Shown piece after piece: positions 8,323 to 15,943 of a stretch of DNA of 64,000 bases (position 1 is its first letter; every line of letters begins with the position of its first letter). Origin of the DNA: Bacteroidota bacterium (GTDB taxonomy: Bacteria > Bacteroidota > Bacteroidia > Chitinophagales > Chitinophagaceae). The translations under genes and the position numbers were made by a program. The DNA is taken from positions 1 through 64,000 of the forward strand of contig CANGUG010000003.1 in the NCBI GenBank assembly GCA_947457075.1, read 5' to 3'. Under the pieces are notes generated by a model that was not told the DNA's origin, did not search any database, and saw only the letters and a list, made by a program, of their open reading frames with translations.

Positions 8323-9372
8323 ATGCGTATAATAAAAATTGTTTTGGGTTTACTTTTGATAGGGCAACAATTATTTGCTCAAACTCCCATTAAAATTTTA
8401 ACCGAGCAAAAAGGAATTAGTTTAAGGGGACTCTCTGTTCCTTCAGAAAAAGTGGTTTGGGCTAGTGGTAGTAAAGGCACAGTTGTAAAATCCATAAATG
8501 GGGGAACAAGTTTTGAATGGATGCAAGTAAAAGGATATGAAAACAGAGATTTCAGGGCAATTTATGCTTGGAATGAAAATGAAGTTATTGTAGTTGCCAT
8601 AGCCGCTCCTGCAGTTATTTTAAAAACAATGAATGGTGGTTTGAGTTGGAATAAAGTGTATGAAAATGTAGATACGAGTATGTTTTTAGATGCTATTGCC
8701 TTTAGGAATGAAAAGGAAGGTGCAGTTATTGGCGATCCAATTAATGATACCTTATTTATGTTACAAACCAATGACAAAGGCGCAAATTGGGAAAGGGTTA
8801 AAGGAGATTATTGGAAATCTGATGTGGTTAAGGGCGAGGCTTTTTTTGCTTCTAGTAACAGTAATTTGGCATACTTGGATAATAAAATTGTTTTTGTTTC
8901 AGGAGGAATAAAAAGCAGATTATGGATAGAGGGTAAAGCAATGGAAATCCCCATTATTCAGGGATCAAATTCAACAGGTGCCAATACAATGGCTATCGCT
9001 CCCAAAAAGCATCATATCATCATTGCAGGGGGAGATTTTAGCAAACCAAATGAAATGAATAATAATTTTGTAAAATTAAATAGGCTAAAATATCCCAATA
9101 CCAGTAATAAACATTTAAGTGCAACGAACCATTTTTGGGAAGTAGATAAAACTGTGAAAAATTTAAATGGGTATAAGTCATCCTTGGTTTATTTAAATAA
9201 TAAATTGATTATTGCGACAGGTACAAGTGGTGTAGAAATTTCAAAGAATAAAGGTAAAAATTGGGAAAAAATTTCAAATGAAAGTTTTCATGTTGTTCAG
9301 GTTCAACCCAATAGAAAAGCTGCTTTTTTTGCTGGATCGGGCGGAAGAATAGGGTACACTATTATTGAATAA
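8323..9372 (+). CDS. Exported Ycf48-like beta-propeller protein
   Basis: A 349-residue protein with a cleavable Sec signal peptide (MRIIKIVLGLLLIGQQLFAQ). Blades of the Ycf48/BNR type carry a repeated (K/T)-x-NGG-x-(S/N)-W signature: VKSINGGTSFEW, LKTMNGGLSWNKV, LQTNDKGANWERV and EISKNKGKNWEKI. Homologues are often labelled oxidoreductase, but there is no cofactor motif to support that. Ycf48 itself helps assemble photosystem II; in a heterotroph only the fold is informative. A TATCTTTA just upstream (8294-8301) is one base off the -7 consensus. Function unknown. Confidence 0.8.
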   Translation: MRIIKIVLGLLLIGQQLFAQTPIKILTEQKGISLRGLSVPSEKVVWASGSKGTVVKSINGGTSFEWMQVKGYENRDFRAIYAWNENEVIVVAIAAPAVILKTMNGGLSWNKVYENVDTSMFLDAIAFRNEKEGAVIGDPINDTLFMLQTNDKGANWERVKGDYWKSDVVKGEAFFASSNSNLAYLDNKIVFVSGGIKSRLWIEGKAMEIPIIQGSNSTGANTMAIAPKKHHIIIAGGDFSKPNEMNNNFVKLNRLKYPNTSNKHLSATNHFWEVDKTVKNLNGYKSSLVYLNNKLIIATGTSGVEISKNKGKNWEKISNESFHVVQVQPNRKAAFFAGSGGRIGYTIIE

Positions 9373-9465
9373 TGTTTTGTTTAATCTTTATCGATGATTT
9401 TTCTCATTTCTGAAAATAGTTGGGGTTTAGTTTTTTGTTTTGTAATACTTAACTTATCTTAGATT

Positions 9466-9759
9466 ATGATGAAAAAATTCCAAGCAATTATATCATTTGA
9501 AATGGATGAGGAATTCATGGCCTTGGTGCCACCGCATCGCACTTATATCAATTTTTTGCTCAATAAAGGGGTGATAGATACTTACGCAGTAAGTATGGAA
9601 AACCAAAATTCTTGGATTACCATCAATGCAAATTCAAAAAATGAAGTAAAGGAAATTCTTGAAAAATCACCTTTGGCCCCTTATTGGACCTTTGAAATTG
9701 TTGAATTATTCGTGTATGATAGCCAATCTAGTAGGCTGCCAGCTGTTCAATTAAATTAA
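9466..9759 (+). CDS. Small YCII/muconolactone-isomerase-like protein
   Basis: A 97-residue cytoplasmic protein with a ferredoxin-like pattern (KFQAIISF ... SWITINANSKNEVKEILEKSP ... YWTFEIVELF), as in YCII-related or muconolactone isomerase-like small proteins. There is no obvious catalytic motif. Two adjacent ATGs (9466 and 9469) could start it. It sits alone between the Ycf48-like gene and tRNA-Val. The biochemical role is not known; the family assignment rests on overall pattern only. Confidence 0.6.
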   Translation: MMKKFQAIISFEMDEEFMALVPPHRTYINFLLNKGVIDTYAVSMENQNSWITINANSKNEVKEILEKSPLAPYWTFEIVELFVYDSQSSRLPAVQLN

Positions 9760-9775
9760 TTTATCTTTTTTTTGG

Positions 9776-9802
9776 GATTTTAAGAATTGCCCCTTATTTT
9801 TG
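9776..9802 (+). promoter_or_regulatory. Promoter of tRNA-Val
   Basis: A TATTTTTG (9795-9802) matches the Bacteroidota -7 consensus TAnnTTTG, and a TTG lies about 20 nt upstream in the T-run before it. The tRNA begins 21 nt downstream, a sensible leader length for a tRNA gene. Confidence 0.6.
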
Positions 9803-9822
9803 CACTCCTCAAAAGGGAAAAA

Positions 9823-9897
9823 GGGAGCATAGCTCAGTTGGTTCAGAGCATCTCGTTTACACCGAGAGGGTCCGCGGTTCGAGCCCGTGTGCTCCCA
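9823..9897 (+). tRNA. tRNA-Val (anticodon TAC)
   Basis: The acceptor GGGAGCA/TGCTCCC pairs perfectly. The D stem is GCTC/GAGC. The anticodon stem TCTCG/CGAGA holds TTTACAC, giving anticodon TAC. The T stem is CGCGG/CCGTG with loop TTCGAGC and the discriminator is A. CCA is not encoded. A hairpin terminator follows. Confidence 0.95.
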
Positions 9898-9902
9898 CAA
9901 AG

Positions 9903-9940
9903 AATCCTCAACATATCAAACAGATTGTTGGGGATTTTTG
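9903..9940 (+). terminator. Terminator after tRNA-Val
   Basis: The stem AATCCTCAACA / TGTTGGGGATT (11 bp with one T-G pair, 12-nt loop) is followed by TTTTTG. It lies five bases after the tRNA end and fits an intrinsic terminator. Confidence 0.7.
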
Positions 9941-9980
9941 CTTTAATAGCCATTTATCATAATTGACCTAAGTTTGTCCT

Positions 9981-11168
9981 ATGCAAGTTTTCAACACCCG
10001 AAATAAAATAATCATTACCTGTAATAAATGGTTGGCACCTGCTTTAAGAGCAGAAGTGATTGGATTGGGGTTTGATGTAGATAGGGTTTTTCAAACCGGA
10101 GTTGAATTAACTGGGACAGTCAACGATTGTATTAGATTAAATTTAAACCTTCGTTGTGCAAGTCAAGTAATGTATTCCTTAAAGACATTCATTTGTAATG
10201 ACCCCAATGAACTACATAAAAATTTATTGACTATTCCATGGGAAACCATGATACAACCGGACGGCTATTTTTCGGTAATTAGTAATGTGTTTAATGATAC
10301 CATTTCAACCAATTTATTTGCCAATTTACGTGTAAAAGATGCAGTGGTTGATAGAATGCGTGATGTAAGTGGAAAACGTCCATCTACAGGATCCACATTG
10401 TCTGGTGCTGTTATTTATTTGTTTTGGAAAAACGATGAAGCAGAAATTTTCTTAGACACTTCGGGCGATTCCTTGGCAAGACATGGATATCGAAAGTTAC
10501 CAGGTAAGGCTCCTATGTTAGAAGCCTTAGCAGCAGCAACCATATTATCTACAAAGTGGAATAAGTTTGGGGCATTTGTAAATCCAATGTGTGGTTCCGG
10601 TACTTTAGCCATTGAAGCTGCATTAATCGCAACTAAAAGAGCACCTGGCTTATTCAGAAAAAATTATGCATTCATGCATTTGATTGGATACGATCAATTG
10701 GTTTATGAAAAAGAAAGAAAAATTATTGAAGAACAAGTAAGACATTTACCCAATTTGGTTATTGTTGCTTCTGACATAAGTAAGGACGCAATTAAAGTAG
10801 CCAAAATCAATGCATCGGTAGCAGGAGTGGAAGACCTGATTGATTTTCAAGTCTGCGATTTTGAAGCTACTGAGATGCCTGAACCAGAAGAGGGGGCAAT
10901 TGTTATCATTAATCCTGAATATGGGGAAAGATTAGGAGAGGAGCTTGAATTAGAAGCTACTTATGCACGCATAGGGGATTATTTGAAAAATAAATGCAAG
11001 GGAATGACTGGCTATATTTTTACAGGCAATTTAGAATTAGCTAAAAAAATTCGATTAAAGCCAAGTAGGCGCATAGAATTTTTAAATGCAAAAATTGATT
11101 GCAGGTTATTAGAATACGAATTATATGCTGGGTCAAAAAGAACCGATAAGGTTGTTGAAAAACCTTAA
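9981..11168 (+). CDS. THUMP-domain class I RNA methyltransferase (RlmL/YpsC-like)
   Basis: A 395-residue protein. The N-terminal half is an RNA-binding THUMP region (about 45-160, with the typical LNLRCASQVMYSL and LFWKNDEAEIFLDTSGDSLARHGYR segments). The C-terminal half is a Rossmann methyltransferase with SAM motif I at NPMCGSGT (about 201) and a catalytic-type motif INPEYGER (about 310). In RlmL and relatives the latter is usually NPPYGER. The family methylates guanine N2, for example in 23S rRNA; the exact target here cannot be read from sequence. It stands alone after tRNA-Val. A TAAGTTTG box ends only 4 nt before the ATG. Confidence 0.85.
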   Translation: MQVFNTRNKIIITCNKWLAPALRAEVIGLGFDVDRVFQTGVELTGTVNDCIRLNLNLRCASQVMYSLKTFICNDPNELHKNLLTIPWETMIQPDGYFSVISNVFNDTISTNLFANLRVKDAVVDRMRDVSGKRPSTGSTLSGAVIYLFWKNDEAEIFLDTSGDSLARHGYRKLPGKAPMLEALAAATILSTKWNKFGAFVNPMCGSGTLAIEAALIATKRAPGLFRKNYAFMHLIGYDQLVYEKERKIIEEQVRHLPNLVIVASDISKDAIKVAKINASVAGVEDLIDFQVCDFEATEMPEPEEGAIVIINPEYGERLGEELELEATYARIGDYLKNKCKGMTGYIFTGNLELAKKIRLKPSRRIEFLNAKIDCRLLEYELYAGSKRTDKVVEKP

Positions 11169-11173
11169 GCTAC

Positions 11174-11440
11174 TTAGTAAATATTATAATGCTTCTTTTC
11201 GCTAAGTTCAATAATTTTTGCTGGATGATTTAGCATATTTCCCTCACCAGTAAGTACCCATAAAATATTTAAGTCATTGTAATTTTGCGAAACTTTAATT
11301 AAAATATCGGATCCAATGGAACCTTTATTTCTTAATTGTTTTTGAAAATAGCCATTAGATAATTTTACTGTTTGTTCAAATTTGTGTGGAGTGATAATTT
11401 TGTAATTTAAATACTCCGAAATTCTTTCAATTGCTTTCAT
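11174..11440 (-). CDS. Small XRE-type helix-turn-helix protein
   Basis: An 88-residue protein resembling the short Bacteroidota phage-repressor-like HTH proteins. An N-terminal helix (ERISEYLNYKIITPHKFEQTVKLSNGY) leads to the recognition region and then the typical GSDILIKVSQNYNDLNILWVLTGEG segment. These two phrases, close to 'IGSDILEKI' and 'WLLTGEG', are the main evidence. There is no sensor domain. It lies 26 bp downstream of the frameshifted surface protein on the same strand and may be co-transcribed with it. Whether it regulates that group is unknown. Confidence 0.75.
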   Translation of the reverse strand: MKAIERISEYLNYKIITPHKFEQTVKLSNGYFQKQLRNKGSIGSDILIKVSQNYNDLNILWVLTGEGNMLNHPAKIIELSEKKHYNIY

Positions 11441-11466
11441 GTTTTTTAATTTAAATTTTTAAAAAA

Positions 11467-14091
11467 TTATTTGTATTCCGTTACGATAATTACTCCTTGA
11501 AATCCATCGGCTCCAGTTCCATTTGACCCACTTATTGCAGTGGCATATACAGCTAATCCTGCAGCTCCAGCACCATATCCAGTAGCTGCATTAGGGCCAA
11601 CCTTAGCACCAGTAGTAGCAGAAGCTAATGGGCCATCTCCAAAAAATGAATTTGCACCAGTGCCGCATATTGCCATCCCCACTATTACAAGCCCTGTCCC
11701 TCCTGCATGACCAGGCACTGAGATATCTCCGATACCCGCTAGGCCTGCATTACCTCCATTACTTATAATATATTGTGTCGCCGTGCCACATCCTGCACCA
11801 CCTAATCCACCAGGTGCTGTTATTGCAGCAGCATTAAAACTTGTTTGGCCACCAGTTCCTCCTGTTCCGCCTGTTACCCCACCTGTACCTCCTAAGCCAA
11901 TTGTATAAACATAGGAGGATGCTGGATTAATTATTAATTTTCTAGTATAAGTACCACTTGCGCCACCTCCACTTGAAGCGCCTTTATTCGTTCCACCAGT
12001 TGCCACTATTGCTCCACTTCCTCCACCTCCGCCAATCAATTCAATCATTATGGCTTTTACACCAACCGGAACAGAATAGGTAGAAGCAGGTGTGGTAGAT
12101 GTTAATATAGTTACACTACCAGGACCTGGTTGAGCTACCCAAGAAGGGGCACTTGTACCGTTGCTTTGTAATAATTGTCCACTTGTACCAGCTGTTGTAT
12201 AAGCTTGTGCTGTTCCCGTACCATAATTTATTCCTCCAGCAGTTGGTGTTGCATTGGTATTTGTTCCTCCATTTTCAATTGGGACTATGCCAATTATTTT
12301 AGAAGTAACATCAATTGTTGAAGCAGCAATCATAGAGTTAGTGACTTTTAATAAACCAATTGCGGTTGTATTTCCAACACTAGAAATATCTCCACTCAGG
12401 TTTGCATTTGTAGTTACTGTGGCTGCATTTCCAGTAATATTAACTTGATCACCCGTATTGTCACCACTTAGCGTGGTGATGCCTAGTTTGGTTTTTATTG
12501 TAGCGGTAGTCTCATCCCCTGAATTACTTCCTGAGGTATTGGATAAAACACCAACTTGTGCATCAGTAACATAATTTTTATTGGTAGTTGCTGCTATGTC
12601 TGCAGTGGTTGCATCGGCACCTGCTGTTACTAAACCTTTTGCATCATAAGTAAGTTTGGTTTTAGTAGCGCCAGTAATAGCGGGATTATTTGCCACTGCG
12701 CCTAAACTTACTAAAGTGGGGAGTACTTGATCACCCGTATTGTCACCACTTAGCGTGGTAATGCCTAGTTTGGTTTTTATTGTAGCGGTACTTTCATCTC
12801 CTGAATTACTTCCTGAGGTATTGGATAAAACACCAACTTGTGCATCAGTAACATAATTTTTATTGGTAGTTGCTGCTATGTCTGCAGTGGTTGCATCGGC
12901 ACCTGCTGTTACTAAACCTTTTGCATCATAAGTAAGTTTAGTTTTTGTAGCGCCAGTTATAGCAGGGTTGCTACCAACTGCTCCAATACTATTGTAGGAA
13001 ATACTTTTAGCCAAAGAACCATCGTAAGATCCACCTGCTGGGTCACCAGTACCTGTATTTGTATAAGTAATTGCATTGGCAGAAGCGGTTGAGATTAAAA
13101 TATTTGCACTGCCATCAAATGCCACTCCATTTATAGTTTTACTTGAAGATAGTTTTGTGGCGGTGGCTGCATTGCCTGTTGTAGATTGATCCCATATTGG
13201 AATGGTTCCAGTGAGTAATGTATAGGGAATAGCACCAGTGGTTAAAGTACCAACAGTGGTAATTAGTGTGGAACCGGCCAATGGAGCTGCGCCAATACTA
13301 TTGTAAGAAATTGTTTTAGCAACAGACCCATCAAATGTGACTCCCGACACATCGCCAGTTCCAACATTGTTAAATGATAATATGTTTTGTGTATTTGCTG
13401 GTATTAAAATATCATTACTTCCGTCAAATAAAACACCATTTATTGTTTTAGCATTTTCAAGTTTTGTTGCTGTACTTGCATTGCCTGTTAAAGTACTTAC
13501 AATTCGAGGTGCAATAAAAGCTTCATTTGTTCCATTTAATTTCAATCCTCCTGCAGATATTTCTAAGTTGCCGCCAATATTACTTAAAATGGCAGCTGGT
13601 ATATTCTGACCTAATGTATCACTTGCAATGGACAAAGAGCCTGAGGAAATAAATAATCCTTTAAATGGTTTATCAACTGTCCCTAATGTTGATGTAGTTC
13701 CAAATGCTTCAATATTGCCTGCGACAGTAACATTGCCTGAAGATCCCATATTGCCTTTAATATTAATATTAAAACTATCTAATCCTTGTAAGGAACTGGT
13801 TTTAACAAAATCGCCAGCTTTACTATAATTTGAAAGCATTAAGGCGGTATCATTAATATTCATTTTAGCATTGATGCGATTACTTAAATAGCTGCTATCA
13901 AAAATACTCTTAGCACTAGCCGCAAATAGGGCAAATGGCACAGATAATAATTCACTGCTTCCGATAATCCTGTAGTCAAAACCACCATCAGGATCTGTTT
14001 CAGTATAGATGAAGTAGGGCCCAGTTGACCAGTCGATTGTTGAAAAATTGCCTTTCAAAATTGCTCCTGTACCAATTTGGATACTTACCAA
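11467..14091 (-). CDS. Repetitive surface / tail-fibre-like protein, main part after a frameshift
   Basis: This 874-codon frame continues the protein begun at 14306, displaced by a 2-bp frameshift at 14126-14133. The 14091 start is only a TTG inside the conserved GLVSIQIG segment, so it is probably not a real start. After the head domain (to about 90) come repeats of two kinds: ATKL...KTINGV.FDGS.DI and NKNYVTDAQVGVLSNTSG. One 94-residue unit is present twice almost unchanged. The last 200 residues are very Gly/Ala-rich and end in FQGVIIVTEYK, reminiscent of phage tail-fibre tips. With no other phage gene nearby, I read it as a cell-surface or secreted protein. It follows a small T9SS cargo gene. 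Confidence 0.75.
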   Translation of the reverse strand: MVSIQIGTGAILKGNFSTIDWSTGPYFIYTETDPDGGFDYRIIGSSELLSVPFALFAASAKSIFDSSYLSNRINAKMNINDTALMLSNYSKAGDFVKTSSLQGLDSFNINIKGNMGSSGNVTVAGNIEAFGTTSTLGTVDKPFKGLFISSGSLSIASDTLGQNIPAAILSNIGGNLEISAGGLKLNGTNEAFIAPRIVSTLTGNASTATKLENAKTINGVLFDGSNDILIPANTQNILSFNNVGTGDVSGVTFDGSVAKTISYNSIGAAPLAGSTLITTVGTLTTGAIPYTLLTGTIPIWDQSTTGNAATATKLSSSKTINGVAFDGSANILISTASANAITYTNTGTGDPAGGSYDGSLAKSISYNSIGAVGSNPAITGATKTKLTYDAKGLVTAGADATTADIAATTNKNYVTDAQVGVLSNTSGSNSGDESTATIKTKLGITTLSGDNTGDQVLPTLVSLGAVANNPAITGATKTKLTYDAKGLVTAGADATTADIAATTNKNYVTDAQVGVLSNTSGSNSGDETTATIKTKLGITTLSGDNTGDQVNITGNAATVTTNANLSGDISSVGNTTAIGLLKVTNSMIAASTIDVTSKIIGIVPIENGGTNTNATPTAGGINYGTGTAQAYTTAGTSGQLLQSNGTSAPSWVAQPGPGSVTILTSTTPASTYSVPVGVKAIMIELIGGGGGSGAIVATGGTNKGASSGGGASGTYTRKLIINPASSYVYTIGLGGTGGVTGGTGGTGGQTSFNAAAITAPGGLGGAGCGTATQYIISNGGNAGLAGIGDISVPGHAGGTGLVIVGMAICGTGANSFFGDGPLASATTGAKVGPNAATGYGAGAAGLAVYATAISGSNGTGADGFQGVIIVTEYK
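12443..12686 (-). repeat. Internal repeat copy A in the surface protein gene
   Basis: About 244 bp nearly identical to 12725-12968, at a spacing of 282 bp (94 codons, so the frame is kept). The high identity at third positions points to recent duplication or gene conversion rather than protein-level selection alone. Confidence 0.9.
12725..12968 (-). repeat. Internal repeat copy B in the surface protein gene
   Basis: Second copy of the repeat at 12443-12686. The few differences I see are single bases. The copy encodes the same NKNYVTDAQVGVLSNTSG-centred unit. Confidence 0.9.
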
Positions 14092-14096
14092 TCCAT

Positions 14097-14306
14097 TTAA
14101 ATTGGTAGAACTTGTATGTGTTTCAATATATATTGGGTATTGGATGGATCTCCTTTTATGAGACTTACTCTCATGCCTACGTTTTTTGTAGATAAAAGAT
14201 TATTAGAAGCATCTCGAATAATTGCTTGATAGCTCATTTTTTGTGGAATTTGTGCGAAAGCTGTCGATGTGTTTAATAGTATAAATGCTAATAATAAGAA
14301 TTTCAT
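14097..14306 (-). pseudogene. N-terminal fragment of the frameshifted surface protein
   Basis: This 69-codon frame encodes a signal peptide (MKFLLLAFILLNTSTAFAQ) and the IPQKMSYQAIIRDASNNLL head found at the start of many long secreted Bacteroidota proteins. It then runs out of frame after NTQYI. In the next frame the sequence continues as IETHTSSTNLNGLVSIQIG, exactly what the family has next. The shift falls in (AT)4 at 14126-14133; three AT units would restore one 945-residue protein (2,840 bp minus 2 is divisible by 3). It may be a pseudogene, a slippage-controlled on/off gene or a sequencing error. It starts 2 bp after the stop of the T9SS cargo gene. Confidence 0.85.
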
Positions 14307-14308
14307 AT

Positions 14309-14776
14309 TTAATTTATTTTGATTACTTGATAACTTAGTATTTCATCTCTATTTCTATAAAACTTGATAGTATAAGTTGCTGCTGGAAATGATTTAAGAG
14401 AGATATTGCTATTTAAATTGGAAATAGTTCCGTTTGACAATTCAATTCCTGAAATTGTAAATAATTTATATTGTAGGTTGGAATAAAATAAATTCTGCAC
14501 TTTGAAATAAAGTATATCCCTTGTCGGGTTAGGATATATTCCAAGTTTTAGTTTATTCTTGCTTCTAATAAAATTGATGGTCATCCCGTTTTGTATCCCT
14601 TCTGATAAAGTTTGATTCACTCCTTTGTTAAGATAAAAAACTTCCCCAATACTTTCAGCTACTGAACCGTATGGACTAAGCATAAGTTTGCCAGTTGTAT
14701 TAAATGAGCTTTGTGCGTTCATCATTAAAGGAGCAAGCAAAACATTCGCAATCAAATAAAAACATCTTACATTCAT
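14309..14776 (-). CDS. Small secreted protein with T9SS type A sorting domain
   Basis: From the ATG at 14776 the protein has 155 residues; a longer upstream frame lacks signal-peptide sense. The signal peptide is MNVRCFYLIANVLLAPLMMNAQ. A short region GSVAESIGEVFYLNKGVNQTLSEGIQNG follows, then a C-terminal T9SS sorting domain starting at LGIYPNPTRDILYFKV and ending YTIKFYRN...YQVIKIN. The T9SS recognises this C-terminal domain and secretes or anchors the protein. In other Bacteroidota such 'SIGQVFY...EGIQ' proteins often precede a KMSYQA-type repeat protein, as here; I state that from memory. The molecular function is unknown. Confidence 0.85.
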   Translation of the reverse strand: MNVRCFYLIANVLLAPLMMNAQSSFNTTGKLMLSPYGSVAESIGEVFYLNKGVNQTLSEGIQNGMTINFIRSKNKLKLGIYPNPTRDILYFKVQNLFYSNLQYKLFTISGIELSNGTISNLNSNISLKSFPAATYTIKFYRNRDEILSYQVIKIN

Positions 14777-14824
14777 ATTGTAAAGTTGAATGATAAGATT
14801 GAATTGATTATTACACATTTGTTG

Positions 14825-14844
14825 GCAATACTTGTAAATATTGC
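14825..14844. promoter_or_regulatory. Possible operator palindrome
   Basis: GCAATA-N8-TATTGC, with two further matching pairs inside (8 of 10 positions symmetric), lies about 50 bp upstream of the T9SS cargo gene in the 221-bp region shared with the divergent cupin/AraC pair. It has the size of a dimeric HTH binding site. AT-rich DNA gives chance palindromes, so this is tentative. Confidence 0.25.
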
Positions 14845-14997
14845 TTATTAATAATATTCTTGAAATAATTGTTATGATTTAATTAGTTAATTATTTTTTA
14901 AAAAATTTAATTACAAATAATAAATACAGTTTTTATTTTATTTAGAACTAGCTTTAGTAAACACTTTAAGACAATTACTAAATTTAAAACAACAAGA

Positions 14998-15351
14998 ATG
15001 TTAAAAAATAATGATTCCAATGAACTCGAAAAAGCAAAGCCACATATGATTGTTCAAGTAATTCAATACATGCCTAATGCGGTAGTGAGTAAAACTATTT
15101 TAAAGAGAATTACTGGTAATGTAACGCTGTCTTCTTTTGATGTAGGAGAAGAATTGCCTGAGAAATTATCACCCTATGATACTTTTGTGCAAATTATTGA
15201 TGGGCAAGCTGAAATAAAGATTGATAAAAAAGTTTTTACATTAAAACTAGGTGAGGGTATGATTATCCCATCTCATGCATTACATCAATTTCATGCCAAC
15301 GAACAATTTAAAATGATTGCAACGGTGATTAAAAGTGGATATGAAGATTAA
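14998..15351 (+). CDS. Cupin-domain protein
   Basis: A 117-residue single-domain cupin. The core includes LPEKLSPYDTFVQIIDGQAEIKIDKKVFTLKLGEGMIIPSHALHQFHANEQFKMIATVIK, with the second motif PSHALHQFHA. The first motif lacks the usual HxH pair (it reads SPYDTFVQIIDG), so metal binding is doubtful. It lies 26 bp upstream of an AraC-type regulator on the same strand and is probably co-transcribed. A ligand-sensing or small enzymatic role is possible but not shown by the sequence. Confidence 0.8.
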   Translation: MLKNNDSNELEKAKPHMIVQVIQYMPNAVVSKTILKRITGNVTLSSFDVGEELPEKLSPYDTFVQIIDGQAEIKIDKKVFTLKLGEGMIIPSHALHQFHANEQFKMIATVIKSGYED

Positions 15352-15377
15352 CAATAAAATTTAACCATTATGCAAAT

Positions 15378-15938
15378 ATGAGAGTATATATAAAATATAT
15401 GGTTAGTCTAAGATGCAAAAATCTTGTGATGGCAAAATTGGATAAATTAGCAGTACCTTATGAACATGTTGAATTAGGGTATGCCGATTTATTAAAAGAA
15501 TTAAATTCCGACAAATTAGCAATTTTAAATAGTGAATTAAAATCTGCTGGATTAGAATTACTCGATAATCATAATGCTATACTAATTGAAAAAATTAAGA
15601 ACTTAATTATTGAATTAGTACATTATGATGAATCAAATCCTTTGGTAAATTTATCGGATTATATTTCAGATAAGTTGAATTTAGATTATGGTTATTTGAC
15701 AAATTTATTTACAAAAGTTAGAGGAGAAACAATACAGCAATATTATATCCATCATAAAATAGAAAAAGCGAAAGAACTTATTTTTTATAATGAAAAATCG
15801 TTAACAGAAATTGCTGAAATTTTACATTATAGTTCTATTGCTCATTTTTCTAATCAATTTAAAAAAGTAACTGGAGTGGCCCCATCAGTGTATAAAAAAT
15901 TAAAAATGGAAAGGAAAATTAATATTGAGAATATATAA
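15378..15938 (+). CDS. AraC-family regulator with HMA-like N-terminal domain
   Basis: A 186-residue protein. Residues 1 to about 75 (MRVYIKYMVSLRCKNLV..., ending GLELLDNHNAILIEKIKNLI) resemble the small ferredoxin-like, heavy-metal-associated-like domain found before AraC domains in Bacteroidota. The metal-binding CxxC pair is missing. Residues about 85-180 form the double HTH of AraC/XylS proteins, with the second helix set KSLTEIAEILHYSSIAHFSNQFKKVTGVAPSVYKK very well kept. It follows the cupin gene and may control it or the divergent T9SS group; no operator can be assigned with certainty. Confidence 0.85.
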   Translation: MRVYIKYMVSLRCKNLVMAKLDKLAVPYEHVELGYADLLKELNSDKLAILNSELKSAGLELLDNHNAILIEKIKNLIIELVHYDESNPLVNLSDYISDKLNLDYGYLTNLFTKVRGETIQQYYIHHKIEKAKELIFYNEKSLTEIAEILHYSSIAHFSNQFKKVTGVAPSVYKKLKMERKINIENI

Positions 15939-15943
15939 TTTTA

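Noticed and set aside
12443..12968. Repeats as insertion-sequence ends
   Set aside because: They lie inside one open frame, keep it, and encode the same protein repeat unit. There is no transposase between them.
11467..14306. Tail-fibre-like repeat protein as a sign of a prophage
   Set aside because: No capsid, terminase, portal, integrase or lysis gene is nearby, and the head domain and neighbour are typical of secreted Bacteroidota proteins.
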